A DNA stretch of 49,805 bases, from contig JAFTKW010000007.1 of NCBI GenBank assembly GCA_017453065.1, forward strand, positions 1 to 49,805, read 5' to 3'. Each line of letters opens with the position of its first letter. Position 1 is the stretch's first letter. The position numbers and the translations under genes are program-made. The notes under the pieces are model-generated. The model did not search any database and had not been told where the DNA came from. It saw only the letters and a list, made by a program, of their open reading frames with translations. This document shows, piece after piece, positions 41,145 to 49,580 of the stretch. Origin of the DNA: Lachnospiraceae bacterium (GTDB taxonomy: Bacteria; Bacillota; Clostridia; Lachnospirales; Lachnospiraceae).

Positions 41145-41860
41145 GAGTTTTGTCCTTTCAGTTCTATCAATAATATTTCGTTTCGCATAGCTTCCTTAAA
41201 TACATTTACAAAATTTTCCTGTCCACAATACAGACAATTACCTTGTTCTTTGGGTCCAATTTCACCCGTAAGAACATGTGTTGAATCTACAATAAGTCTT
41301 ATCTGATTGGCTTTGCACTCCTGAGCTATATACAAAATCAACTCTTGTTGCTTTAGTTTCTCAGGTGCTTCATCTGTAATCAAAACTACTTTGATATCTC
41401 TTTTTATCAGTTTTTCAATCTCTTGTGAAAGGCTTTCTACAAAAGCCTTCGTTGCAGACAAATAAACTCTGTACATTGCACCTTCTAACATATGATATAT
41501 CTTGTTCATCACATGTCTGTGGCCTTCCACCGTCACATATCCTTCTACTACAGTTGACGGTTTAGGCCCATGCTCTGCCAAATATTTCTTTTCAAGTTCT
41601 AGCTTTCGAATGTGGTCCTCACAGAAGTCTTCCATAGGAACAGCCAAATATTTGCTGGTACTTCCTTCAATCAGATACGCTGCGCCATGTTCTACTAGTC
41701 CTGAAAGAGTACTATAAACATTAGATCTGGATATACTAGTCAATTTTGCAACTTCATAACCACTCAATTCACCATTTTTGAGTAAACAAAGATAAACTAT
41801 CGCATCCTGTCTGGACAATCCAAAGTGCATCAATCGCTCGATAATCGCTGTTTCTTCCAT
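41141..41860 (-). CDS. TrmB-family transcriptional regulator
   Basis: The 239-residue product has an N-terminal winged helix of TrmB type: LMHFGLSRQDAIVYLCLLKN, then ISRSNVYSTLSGLVEHGAAY (about 9-63). A short coiled helix (EDHIRKLELEKKYL) and a C-terminal PLD-like effector region (KVVLITDEAPEKL, IRLIVDSTHVLTGEIG) follow. TrmB members usually sense sugars, but this one is coupled by an ATGA overlap to lysA, so control of the decarboxylase and of its own operon is inferred. The start is the ATG at 41860 behind GGAAAGGGGAAATC; an upstream ATG at 41923 would put the promoter inside the gene. Confidence 0.9.
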   Translation of the reverse strand: MEETAIIERLMHFGLSRQDAIVYLCLLKNGELSGYEVAKLTSISRSNVYSTLSGLVEHGAAYLIEGSTSKYLAVPMEDFCEDHIRKLELEKKYLAEHGPKPSTVVEGYVTVEGHRHVMNKIYHMLEGAMYRVYLSATKAFVESLSQEIEKLIKRDIKVVLITDEAPEKLKQQELILYIAQECKANQIRLIVDSTHVLTGEIGPKEQGNCLYCGQENFVNVFKEAMRNEILLIELKGQNS

Positions 41861-41902
41861 GATTTCCCCTTTCCACCACCGAAAGTAGTACTTTTTAGGA
41901 AC

Positions 41903-41931
41903 ACTATATACGTATGAACACAAAAAGTCAA
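41903..41931 (-). promoter_or_regulatory. Promoter of the TrmB-lysA operon
   Basis: Minus-strand TTGACT and TATAGT with a 17-bp spacer lie 43 bp upstream of the regulator ATG. Confidence 0.82.
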
Positions 41932-41983
41932 CACTTTATTGTTCTTTTTCGCTAATTTACCACTATTTGTCTTAAATCGGTTG

Positions 41984-41992
41984 TGCTATACT
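41984..41992 (+). promoter_or_regulatory. Extended -10 promoter of the MATE gene
   Basis: TGCTATACT is an extended -10 element (TGn plus TATACT) 55 bp upstream of the MATE start. No good -35 hexamer is present at normal spacing. Confidence 0.5.
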
Positions 41993-42047
41993 GTACTTGC
42001 TTTTCAACAATGTGTAAATCAAATCATTTATTAATAGAGGATACATC

Positions 42048-43388
42048 ATGAAAAAATTAACCGAAGGTACACCTATTAAATTAATATTACTTTTTGCAAT
42101 CCCTCTTTTTTTCGGCTCTATCTTCCAGCTGTTTTATAGTTTGGTAGATACGCGTATTGTGGGTTCAACGCTTGGGGAAACTGCGCTTGCGGGTGTAGGT
42201 GCAACTACTCCACTTAGCGATTTCTTTATGAGTTTCTTAAACGGTTGTACCAACGGATTTGCTATCATCGTTGCAACCTATTTCGGTGCCAAAGATGAAT
42301 CCAATATGAAAAAAGCCATAGCAGGCACATTCCTGCTTGGCTTATCTTTCTCTCTAGTAATAAGTATATTTAGTTTGCTGTTCTTAGATCCTTTGCTTGG
42401 TTTCTTAAATATCGATGCGGAACTATATCCCATTGCCAAGGATTATATAAAGGTTGTACTTGCAGGCTTAATAGCTGCTACTTTATACAACGTATGCGCC
42501 GCTGTGCTGAGGGCTGTTGGGGACTCGTTCACGCCGCTAATATTCCTTATAGCCGCAACCATACTAAACATCGGGTTAGACTATTTATTCATTCTTACTT
42601 TCCATATGGAAGTTGCTGGTGCAGCTTATGCTACAGTGATTTCACAGATGCTTTCCGCCATCGCCTGTCTGATTTACATGTATGTTAAGTATCCAATGCT
42701 CAGGCTTAAAAAAGACGATTTCAAAGTCTCGAAGAAACTTATACATAAGTTACTTCCAACGGGACTATCCATGGCCTTTATGATGTCTTTCGTGAACTTT
42801 GGAACCCTGGCGCTTCAAACCAGCATTAATACCTTCCATACCTTCACGATTGTCGCTCATACGGCTGCTCGTAAATGTACTAGTATCTTTATGTTACCGT
42901 TTAGCGTGCTAGGTTCTACCTTGGCTACTTTTTGCGGACAAAATTTAGGAGCAAAACTATATAGCCGTATCAAAACTGGACTGATCCACACCCTTCTATT
43001 AACCTTTGGCTGGTGTGTATTAGTCATCGTTGCTGCCAATACCATCTCTCCTGTTTTGGTCAAAATGATTACTGGTAGTAATGAACAAGAAATATTAGAA
43101 ACCGCTTCCTTATATCTGATTATCAACACTGCTTTTTATTTTGTTCCAGCTGCAATCTGCCTTCTTCGAAATGCAATGCAAGGTTTTGGAGATAGCAAAA
43201 CTCCAGTGTTCTCAAGTTCACTGGAGTTAATAGGTAAAATATTAATCGCTTATTTTCTGGCACCAAAGATGGGCTACATGGGCATCATCATTGCAGAGCC
43301 AATTGTATGGGTCATCATGGTTATTCCTCTCATCATAGGAACCCTAAAAAACCCTATTTTTAAAGATTCTCAATCTGCCAATCAATAG
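42048..43388 (+). CDS. MATE-family multidrug/cation antiporter
   Basis: The 446-residue protein has about 12 transmembrane helices in two homologous halves, as in MATE transporters. It starts [20 protein letters not shown] and has [20 protein letters not shown] (about 27-46), typical of the DinF/NorM-like superfamily. The second half has [20 protein letters not shown] and an [17 protein letters not shown] loop. It is expected to expel organic cations or drugs using an ion gradient; the substrate is unknown. The ATG at 42048 follows AGAGGATACATC. Its last 29 bp overlap the 3' end of ung on the other strand. Confidence 0.93.
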   Translation: MKKLTEGTPIKLILLFAIPLFFGSIFQLFYSLVDTRIVGSTLGETALAGVGATTPLSDFFMSFLNGCTNGFAIIVATYFGAKDESNMKKAIAGTFLLGLSFSLVISIFSLLFLDPLLGFLNIDAELYPIAKDYIKVVLAGLIAATLYNVCAAVLRAVGDSFTPLIFLIAATILNIGLDYLFILTFHMEVAGAAYATVISQMLSAIACLIYMYVKYPMLRLKKDDFKVSKKLIHKLLPTGLSMAFMMSFVNFGTLALQTSINTFHTFTIVAHTAARKCTSIFMLPFSVLGSTLATFCGQNLGAKLYSRIKTGLIHTLLLTFGWCVLVIVAANTISPVLVKMITGSNEQEILETASLYLIINTAFYFVPAAICLLRNAMQGFGDSKTPVFSSSLELIGKILIAYFLAPKMGYMGIIIAEPIVWVIMVIPLIIGTLKNPIFKDSQSANQ

Positions 43389-44034
43389 GCTCTAATCCGT
43401 GTTCTACCAAAAAGGCATTGGTCTTACTAAATGGCTTACTTCCAAAAAATCCTCTATAGGAGGACAATGGGCTTGGATGAGGTGCTTCCAAAATCAAATG
43501 ATTTGGATTGTTTAGCATACTTTTTTTCATTTGAGCAGGCTTTCCCCAAAGAATAAAAACTATGGGATTGTCCTGCTTATTCAATGCCTCAATGGCGGCA
43601 TCCGTGAACTTCTCCCATCCTTTCCCTCTATGAGAATTCGCCTCATGAGCTCTTACAGTAAGCACAGTATTAAGCATCAGTACGCCCTGTTTTGCCCATT
43701 TCTCTAGGTATCCATTGTTTGGTATATAGCATCCCAGATCATCTCTCAATTCCTGATAAATGTTCACTAAAGATGGCGGAGCTTCTACTCCTGGTTTGAC
43801 AGAAAAACACAATCCATGTGCCTGTCCTTCGTTGTGATAAGGGTCCTGTCCTAAAATCACTACTCTTACCTTGTCATAATCTGTCAGATGAAATGCATTA
43901 AAGATGTCATCTGCAGGTGGAAAAATCTGATGCTTACTATATTCCTCTTTCACAAACTCATATAATTTCGCATAATAGTCTTTCTTAAACTCTCCTCCGA
44001 GTACAGAAAGCCATTTGTTTTGAATCATTGCCAT
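43360..44034 (-). CDS. ung: Uracil-DNA glycosylase
   Basis: Removes uracil from DNA in base-excision repair. The 224-residue product has the family I water-activating motif [17 protein letters not shown] (about 58-74), [21 protein letters not shown] and the [18 protein letters not shown] loop near the C-terminus. The start is either ATG at 44034 or at 44028, and neither has a strong ribosome-binding site; coupling to hisF, whose stop is 8 bp upstream, is likely. The 3' end overlaps the convergent MATE gene by 29 bp. Confidence 0.97.
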   Translation of the reverse strand: MAMIQNKWLSVLGGEFKKDYYAKLYEFVKEEYSKHQIFPPADDIFNAFHLTDYDKVRVVILGQDPYHNEGQAHGLCFSVKPGVEAPPSLVNIYQELRDDLGCYIPNNGYLEKWAKQGVLMLNTVLTVRAHEANSHRGKGWEKFTDAAIEALNKQDNPIVFILWGKPAQMKKSMLNNPNHLILEAPHPSPLSSYRGFFGSKPFSKTNAFLVEHGLEPIDWQIENL

Positions 44035-44042
44035 GGCTTTGA

Positions 44043-44801
44043 TTAAAGGCGAACCGGAACGCCTTTTCCCCTTAAGTATTCTTTCAAATCTTTGATTTCC
44101 AACTCTTTATAATGGAATAAAGATGCAGCCAATGCTGCTTCTGCACCTCCAACTGTAAGCGCATCATAAAAATGCTCCATAGTACCTGCGCCACCTGAAG
44201 CGATGACTGGAATATTGACAGCCTTGGCAATCCTACTGGTTAATTCCAGATCATAGCCATTTTTCGTGCCATCTCCATCCATACTGGTAAGCAGAATTTC
44301 ACCTGCACCTCTGCGCTCTGCTTCCTTCGCCCACCAGATGGCATCAATTCCCATGTCTACACGGCCGCCATTTTTGTAAATATTCCAGCTTCCATTTGAA
44401 TTCTTTTTGGCATCAATCGCTACTACAACGCACTGACTTCCAAATTTGCGTGCCGCATCCGTAATCAAATCCGGATTCATAATGGCTGCAGAATTAATGG
44501 ATATTTTGTCTGCGCCTTCACGAAGTAGAATATTGAAGTCTTCCACACTGCGAATACCACCACCTACTGTAAATGGAATAAACACCTTACTCGCAACCTG
44601 TCTAACCCAATCAAGCTGTGTTGCTCTGGCATCAGCAGAGGCTGTGATATCCAAGAAAACCACTTCATCTGCGCCTGCCTGATCGTAGGCAGCAGCCACT
44701 TCTGCTGGATCGCCAGCGTCTCTAAAATTCACAAAATTTACACCTTTTACTACTCTTCCATCCTTTACATCCAGGCAAGGAATGATTCTTTTGGTATGCA
44801 T
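44043..44801 (-). CDS. hisF: Imidazole glycerol phosphate synthase subunit HisF
   Basis: Cyclase subunit that joins ammonia from HisH to PRFAR to give imidazole glycerol phosphate and AICAR. The 252-residue TIM barrel begins [18 protein letters not shown] with the catalytic Asp near 11. The second catalytic Asp is in VVVAIDAKK (about 130). Phosphate-binding loops are FTVGGGIRS and [13 protein letters not shown]. The AAGGAGG ribosome-binding site lies inside the last codons of hisH, 1 bp gap, so the subunits are translationally coupled. Confidence 0.97.
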   Translation of the reverse strand: MHTKRIIPCLDVKDGRVVKGVNFVNFRDAGDPAEVAAAYDQAGADEVVFLDITASADARATQLDWVRQVASKVFIPFTVGGGIRSVEDFNILLREGADKISINSAAIMNPDLITDAARKFGSQCVVVAIDAKKNSNGSWNIYKNGGRVDMGIDAIWWAKEAERRGAGEILLTSMDGDGTKNGYDLELTSRIAKAVNIPVIASGGAGTMEHFYDALTVGGAEAALAASLFHYKELEIKDLKEYLRGKGVPVRL

Positions 44802-44802
44802 A

Positions 44803-45423
44803 TTACTTCTCCTCCTTACCGATGTTAATGAAATTTTTAAGTATTGTCATTCCCACCGAAGAACTCTTCTCTGGGTGGAATTGACATGCAAAAACATTGT
44901 CTTTTTCAACAGATGCCTGAATATCTACTCCATACTGAGTCTGTGCTACCACGATACTAGGATCATCGGCTTGCAAATAGTAGGAATGTACAAAATAAAC
45001 ATAAGAATCTTCTTCGATACCCTGATACAAACGACCTTTGTTTGGGTATGTCAGAGAATTCCATCCTATGTGTGGAACTTTTAACCCATCTTTTTCTGGG
45101 ATTCTCACGATTTTGCCAGGCAATATTCCAAGACCCGAAACCCCTGGACTTTCTTCACTGCTATCAAACAGTAATTGCAATCCCAAACAAATCCCAATAA
45201 AAGGAGTTTTCTTAGCAACTACTTCCTTAATAACATCAACCAATCCATAACCGTGTAACTTTTCCATTGCATCACCAAAAGCCCCCACTCCTGGTAACAC
45301 CACTTTGTCTGCAGACAAAATCTGTTCTTTGTCTCTTGTGATAATTACTTCTTCCCCCAGGAATTGAAGCGCTTTTTCTACGCTTTTTACATTTCCTGCA
45401 TCGTAATCAATAATCGCAATCAT
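44803..45423 (-). CDS. hisH: Imidazole glycerol phosphate synthase subunit HisH
   Basis: Class I glutamine amidotransferase that supplies ammonia to HisF. The 206-residue product starts [20 protein letters not shown]. It has the oxyanion/phosphate region [11 protein letters not shown], nucleophile Cys in [16 protein letters not shown] (about 78-93) and the His-Glu pair in CQFHPEKSS near 185. It directly abuts the acidic membrane protein gene upstream. No other histidine genes are present, so hisH-hisF are separated from the rest of the pathway. Confidence 0.97.
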   Translation of the reverse strand: MIAIIDYDAGNVKSVEKALQFLGEEVIITRDKEQILSADKVVLPGVGAFGDAMEKLHGYGLVDVIKEVVAKKTPFIGICLGLQLLFDSSEESPGVSGLGILPGKIVRIPEKDGLKVPHIGWNSLTYPNKGRLYQGIEEDSYVYFVHSYYLQADDPSIVVAQTQYGVDIQASVEKDNVFACQFHPEKSSSVGMTILKNFINIGKEEK

Positions 45424-47568
45424 TTAATTCATCTCCCCTGGCAATAAGTCTGGTAACTCCCCCGAGTCTCCTTCTGAGCCAAAATATTCGTCCAAGGATT
45501 CGCCTTCTGAAAGTGCAGTTACAACTCTTGTGTATTCTACATCATTCAAATTAGCAATCATTTGCGCTTGCGCTTCAGATACCCCATACGTATCTAAAAT
45601 ACTCATTATATCAGCATAAATTGCTTCCACTTCAGATCTTGCTCCACAATTTAACGCTTCCTGATACCATTCATCATAGTTTGCAACAGTTTCAAAAAGT
45701 GTATCAAGTGCATTCAGTCGATCTCTGAGACCTGAATACTCTTCGTATCTCCAAATCCTTCTCTGAAATTTCAGAACCACACTTGCATGGTCGAGCATCA
45801 TTTGCTCATCCTCTGACAAATTCTGTCCTGCAAACAATTGATAACATTCTTCATACTGCTGTTCTTCGAATGCTTTCTTTGCATTGTGCTTGCTAATAAT
45901 AGGTTCTACAATTGCATTTCCAAGAAGCACAAACACTAGCAGTGATGCTGCAAAACCAACCACAATAATAATGCTATTCTTACGAATTTTAGCTGATGGC
46001 TCAAATTCAACCACCGTTTCTTTCTTCTGTTTTTCTTTCTTTTCTTTTTTAGGCTTAGGTGCCTTTTCTTTTTTCGGTTTTTCTTTTTTCTCTTTTTTCT
46101 TTTTATCTTTGTCTTCTTTATCCAGCGTCTCTAAAAGATCCTGATTGTCATCAATTTCAATGACTTCTTCTGTAGATTGCTTTTTAGGCGCTTCTTCCTC
46201 TTCTTCCTCCAAAAGAGCAGTCATTACTTTGGCAAAAAAGCCTTCTTTCTTTTCTTTTTTCTTGTCCTGAGGCTCTTCTTTTACCTTCTTATATTTAGGC
46301 TCGCCCATATCTTCCACTTCTTTGAGCGCTTTCTTTGCTGCTTTTTCAGACTTTTTGCGAGCTTTTGCTTCCGCTTTTTCTGCTTTTTTGCGTTTCTTTG
46401 CCTCTTTTGGATCCTCTTCATCCATATGAAGGATTTCATTGCCCGATGGCGTATCCTCTCCCAAACCACCAAACAAGTCAAAGGATTCCTCTCCGTCTGC
46501 CATCTGAAGAAGATTGCCTAATTCAGCCATATCAGCATCTTCTGATTCTCCCAAACTAGACAAATCAAAATCTTCTACAAGAGCATCTAATTCCTCCGCA
46601 GAATCTTCGTCCTTAGGAAGCAATGCTTCTAAATCCTCCGATGTGATCTGATCCATATCCTCCAGATACACACCTTCCGTCAATTCGCTATTTGTTTCAT
46701 CAGCAGATTCCTGTACTGTTTCTTCTTCAGATTTATTTTCACTCCAATTGACAGCCTTAAGTAAGTCATCAATATCTGACATATCAGCGAATGGATTGAA
46801 TTCATCGTCAGAAGATTCCTCCTCATAGAAGCCACTGGTATCGTAGGTTGCCCCTTCTGCCAAATCCTCATCTGCACTAAACATGCTAGCAATATCCAGC
46901 ATATCTCCTTGCTCTATTTCTTCGGTATCTGGAACCTCTTCTACAGCCAAAGATACTTCCTCAAGAATCTCTGTTCCCAGTTCTACATCTATATCCAAAC
47001 TTTCCAAATCCACCAAATCGCTCTGGTCTTCTGGCATATCAAACAAATCTGCATCGGTTTCCAAAAGAGCTTCTACTTCTTCCTGAGCTAAAAACTCAGA
47101 TTCGGTTTCCACTGGAGTTTCCTTTGCTGTTTCCTCTTGTGCCTCATTTAATTCATCCAGCACAAAATCGTAATCATCCTCTCCCCCTTCCTCTGTCGGG
47201 GTATCCTCGTTATCCATAGCAAAAGCAATATCAGAATCAATCGCAAAAGGAGTATCCAAATCAGAAGTAATGTCCGAATCGATTGCGAAAGGAGTATCCA
47301 AATCAGATGCAGAATCCATTTCTAAAGAAGTTTCCGCATCAAAATCAAGCCCTGAGTCATCCAGCGCCATAATATCATCTACATCTGCATCCATCTCAAT
47401 ATCGGAAAAAACTTGATCTATGGAAACGTCTGTACTTTCTTCGGTTTTAGAAGCTTCCGCCGTCGAAAAAAGTGCGGCAATCTCTTCCTCTGTCATAGCT
47501 TTACGCTCTCCAGAGTCTGTGGAAACTGATTTTAATAGATTGTCTAAATATTCTTCATCTGAACCCAT
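45424..47568 (-). CDS. 714-residue acidic single-pass membrane protein of unknown function
   Basis: I recognise no family. Residues 1-385 are very rich in Asp and Glu, probably disordered, with short amphipathic motifs of the type EEIAALF and LAQEEVEALL and a 14-residue tandem repeat (SDLDTPFAIDSDI) near 90-117. Residues about 386-525 alternate Lys- and Glu-rich runs (likely coiled or disordered). One transmembrane helix (about 530-552, IIIVVGFAASLLVFVLLGNA) is followed by a helical domain of about 160 residues predicted outside, by the positive-inside rule. Its stop abuts the hisH ATG. The start ATG at 47568 follows GAGGGCAAAGC. Confidence 0.8.
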   Translation of the reverse strand: MGSDEEYLDNLLKSVSTDSGERKAMTEEEIAALFSTAEASKTEESTDVSIDQVFSDIEMDADVDDIMALDDSGLDFDAETSLEMDSASDLDTPFAIDSDITSDLDTPFAIDSDIAFAMDNEDTPTEEGGEDDYDFVLDELNEAQEETAKETPVETESEFLAQEEVEALLETDADLFDMPEDQSDLVDLESLDIDVELGTEILEEVSLAVEEVPDTEEIEQGDMLDIASMFSADEDLAEGATYDTSGFYEEESSDDEFNPFADMSDIDDLLKAVNWSENKSEEETVQESADETNSELTEGVYLEDMDQITSEDLEALLPKDEDSAEELDALVEDFDLSSLGESEDADMAELGNLLQMADGEESFDLFGGLGEDTPSGNEILHMDEEDPKEAKKRKKAEKAEAKARKKSEKAAKKALKEVEDMGEPKYKKVKEEPQDKKKEKKEGFFAKVMTALLEEEEEEAPKKQSTEEVIEIDDNQDLLETLDKEDKDKKKKEKKEKPKKEKAPKPKKEKKEKQKKETVVEFEPSAKIRKNSIIIVVGFAASLLVFVLLGNAIVEPIISKHNAKKAFEEQQYEECYQLFAGQNLSEDEQMMLDHASVVLKFQRRIWRYEEYSGLRDRLNALDTLFETVANYDEWYQEALNCGARSEVEAIYADIMSILDTYGVSEAQAQMIANLNDVEYTRVVTALSEGESLDEYFGSEGDSGELPDLLPGEMN
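47228..47311. repeat. Two tandem 42-bp copies inside the acidic protein gene
   Basis: Two adjacent 42-bp units (47228-47269 and 47270-47311) encode near-identical 14-residue segments SDLDTPFAIDSDI(T/A). They differ mostly at synonymous positions, so the duplication is not recent or has been kept under amino-acid selection. Confidence 0.8.
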
Positions 47569-47604
47569 GCTTTGCCCTCACAATCTAATTTGTAATTAAT
47601 CATA

Positions 47605-48381
47605 TTATATATCGGCAAGAAATTCAACCGCATTTACGGCTATCGAAAGTCCCTTTTCGCTTATCTCAGGAGTAAGCTGAGATAATTTTTCATGCACTCT
47701 TAGGAAAAAAGCTTTGTTGTTATAAAACGCTGTTTTTTCAAAAGGCCATCTGATTACAGATGGATATTTAAGGCCTACCCCCAATTCCAGTACACACAAC
47801 TTCTTGTTCACAGTGCCCTGAAGCCAAGTGGTATACTTGGACCACATTGGCAAATATCCCGTTTCCAAATAATGCTTTGCATAAAGCGTATTAAACACCA
47901 TTTCATGACCACAGACACCACATTTGTGTTCCTTCAGTTCCTGCCAGCCATCTTCCTGTTCAATGCATTTTATAAGTAGATCCGTATATTCCTTCGGGAC
48001 ATCAAACAAAGCATCCTGGCATCCTTCCTGGCATTGTAATTTCAAGATATTTCCGCAAGGTGTAACCATTTTGTCTAGTGGCATACCGCTTTCTTCAAGC
48101 ATTCCGTTCATACAGGTAGACACCACAAAAGCATTTTTGCCATCCAAGAAATTAGCCAGTTTTGAAAGTGCGTTTTGATATTTCACATTTTGCTTTAAAA
48201 AATAATGATTCACATAAGGTAATAATGCTTCTAACTGGTGAGCAGCCAATTGGTTACATATCCTTTGATACTTGTCATCAGATGCTAATACTTCTGTGTA
48301 CTCAAACTCTTCTCCAATGCCAACCAAGATTATTTCCGCTTCCGCTATCTTGGATTTTAATATGTTGTAATTCTCGTTCAT
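47605..48381 (-). CDS. Divergent Sir2-like protein
   Basis: The 258-residue protein resembles SIR2-family proteins of Clostridia in overall layout: LVGIGEEFEYTE at 19-30 near the place of the usual GAGIS loop, a central region NAFVVSTCMNGMLEESGM, and cysteines in a zinc-ribbon-like order (CGNILKLQCQEGC and CGVCGHEMVFN). However, the canonical TGAGISxxSGIPDFR loop is not conserved, so NAD-dependent deacetylase activity is uncertain. It begins 18 bp after the cheV terminator and precedes the acidic membrane protein by 36 bp. The ATG at 48381 follows AAGGACGGTATT. Confidence 0.7.
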   Translation of the reverse strand: MNENYNILKSKIAEAEIILVGIGEEFEYTEVLASDDKYQRICNQLAAHQLEALLPYVNHYFLKQNVKYQNALSKLANFLDGKNAFVVSTCMNGMLEESGMPLDKMVTPCGNILKLQCQEGCQDALFDVPKEYTDLLIKCIEQEDGWQELKEHKCGVCGHEMVFNTLYAKHYLETGYLPMWSKYTTWLQGTVNKKLCVLELGVGLKYPSVIRWPFEKTAFYNNKAFFLRVHEKLSQLTPEISEKGLSIAVNAVEFLADI

Positions 48382-48399
48382 AATACCGTCCTTATACTT

Positions 48400-48423
48400 A
48401 AAAAGCCGGGAAAGCCCCGGCTC
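48400..48423 (-). terminator. Terminator after cheV
   Basis: A GC-rich 7-bp stem AGCCGGG / CCCGGCT with a 5-nt loop is followed on the minus strand by TTTTTAAG. It leaves only 18 bp before the Sir2-like ATG, so the genes to the left depend on readthrough or on a promoter within cheV. Confidence 0.9.
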
Positions 48424-48431
48424 TTAAGTAT

Positions 48432-49328
48432 TTATTTCAAAATCAATTCATCTACTGTTCTTACCAAATTGCCAATTTCTGGTTTAGTAAGCTGCGCATT
48501 GGCGCCAAGTGCTTCGCCTTTTCTTCTCATCTGATCGTTAATCAGGGATGAGAAAATAATAACTGGAATTTCACAAGTAGCGTCATCTTCCTTCACCAAC
48601 TTAGTCAAGCGATGGCCATCCATCTCTGGCATCTCAATATCGGTGATAATGCAACGAATATGTTCCTTCACATCTCCATGAGCCTTAACTTCACAGATAT
48701 AGTCATATGCTTCCTGTCCATTGTTGGTATGTGTAACATTCACATATCCTGCTTTTTTGAGAGATTCCACAATCATCTTGTTAAGCAAAACAGAATCTTC
48801 TGCAATCAAGATAGGAACTTCACTTCTATCTCTAACGCCAAGTTCATCGATCTCTGTCATCTTAAGACCTGTCTCTGGGTTAATGTCGGAAACAATCTTT
48901 TCAAAATCAAGGATAATGATTAACTTTTCATTCTTCTTGATAACACCTGTAGAAATACCATCTTCAGTAGTAGAAACCGTTGCTCCTGGTTTAATAATGT
49001 CTTTCCAAGATACTCTGTGAATACCAATTACGGAGTCAACATGGAATGCGATATCCAATTTATTGAAGTTAGTAACGATAAACAATCCGCCTTCTTCAGA
49101 AACACCTCTCTGAAGACAATTTCTCAAATCAATTGCTGTAATCATAGTATCACGTGGCATAAAAATACCTTCAATACTAGGATGGGAGTTTGGTACAGGA
49201 GTAACTGGCTGATAGTTGATAATCTCCTTAATCTTGGCTACATTAATTCCGTAGGAATTGCCGTCAATTGTAAACTCCAATACTTCTAATTCGTTGGTAC
49301 CATTTTCAAGCAAAATCTTTGTATCCAT
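48432..49328 (-). CDS. cheV: Chemotaxis protein CheV (CheW-REC fusion)
   Basis: Couples receptors to the CheA kinase and tunes adaptation through its receiver domain. The 298-residue product has a CheW-like domain at about 12-155 (EVLEFTIDGNSYGINVAKIKEI at its start). A receiver domain at about 173-298 follows: PILIAEDSVLLNK acidic pair, CIITDIEMPEMDG phospho-Asp, VIIFSSLIN with Ser at the Thr position, and QLTKPEIG Lys. The start is the ATG at 49328 behind GAGAGGTGAACAT; the in-frame ATG at 49364 lacks a site. It implies motility or chemotaxis genes elsewhere in the genome. Confidence 0.95.
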   Translation of the reverse strand: MDTKILLENGTNELEVLEFTIDGNSYGINVAKIKEIINYQPVTPVPNSHPSIEGIFMPRDTMITAIDLRNCLQRGVSEEGGLFIVTNFNKLDIAFHVDSVIGIHRVSWKDIIKPGATVSTTEDGISTGVIKKNEKLIIILDFEKIVSDINPETGLKMTEIDELGVRDRSEVPILIAEDSVLLNKMIVESLKKAGYVNVTHTNNGQEAYDYICEVKAHGDVKEHIRCIITDIEMPEMDGHRLTKLVKEDDATCEIPVIIFSSLINDQMRRKGEALGANAQLTKPEIGNLVRTVDELILK

Positions 49329-49387
49329 ATGTTCACCTCTCACAATTTCTTTAAGAAATACCATAGATATTCATTAAATATACGTCT

Positions 49388-49396
49388 ATTATATCA
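49388..49396 (-). promoter_or_regulatory. Extended -10 promoter of cheV
   Basis: Minus-strand TGATATAAT is an extended -10 element (TGn plus a perfect TATAAT) about 60 bp upstream of the cheV ATG. A good -35 hexamer is not present, so an activator or the TG element may compensate. Confidence 0.6.
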
Positions 49397-49483
49397 CATA
49401 ATTTTGTAAAAGAAATATTTATTTACAAAAAAATTCTCAAATTTCTGCAAATTTTTACAATTTTTCGGCTTTCTTATTAAAAG

Positions 49484-49515
49484 CAATAAAAAAAGAGAGT
49501 GTTCTCACTCTCTTT
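49484..49515 (-). terminator. Terminator of the rRNA operon
   Basis: The stem AAAGAGAGTG / CACTCTCTTT (10 bp, TTCT loop) is followed on the minus strand by TTTTATTGC. It lies about 65 bp beyond the 23S 3' end, with no 5S gene or tRNA between. Confidence 0.92.
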
Positions 49516-49580
49516 AAGGATTATACCTTCAAAACCGAACATTGAATATCTTACTTAGACTTTCCTTGAAACGTCCTTCC

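Noticed and set aside
46177-46521. Phe/Leu-rich plus-strand ORF opposite the acidic protein
   Set aside because: It is the reverse-complement shadow of Lys/Glu-rich codons (AAG/GAA read as CTT/TTC), which gives artificial hydrophobic sequence.
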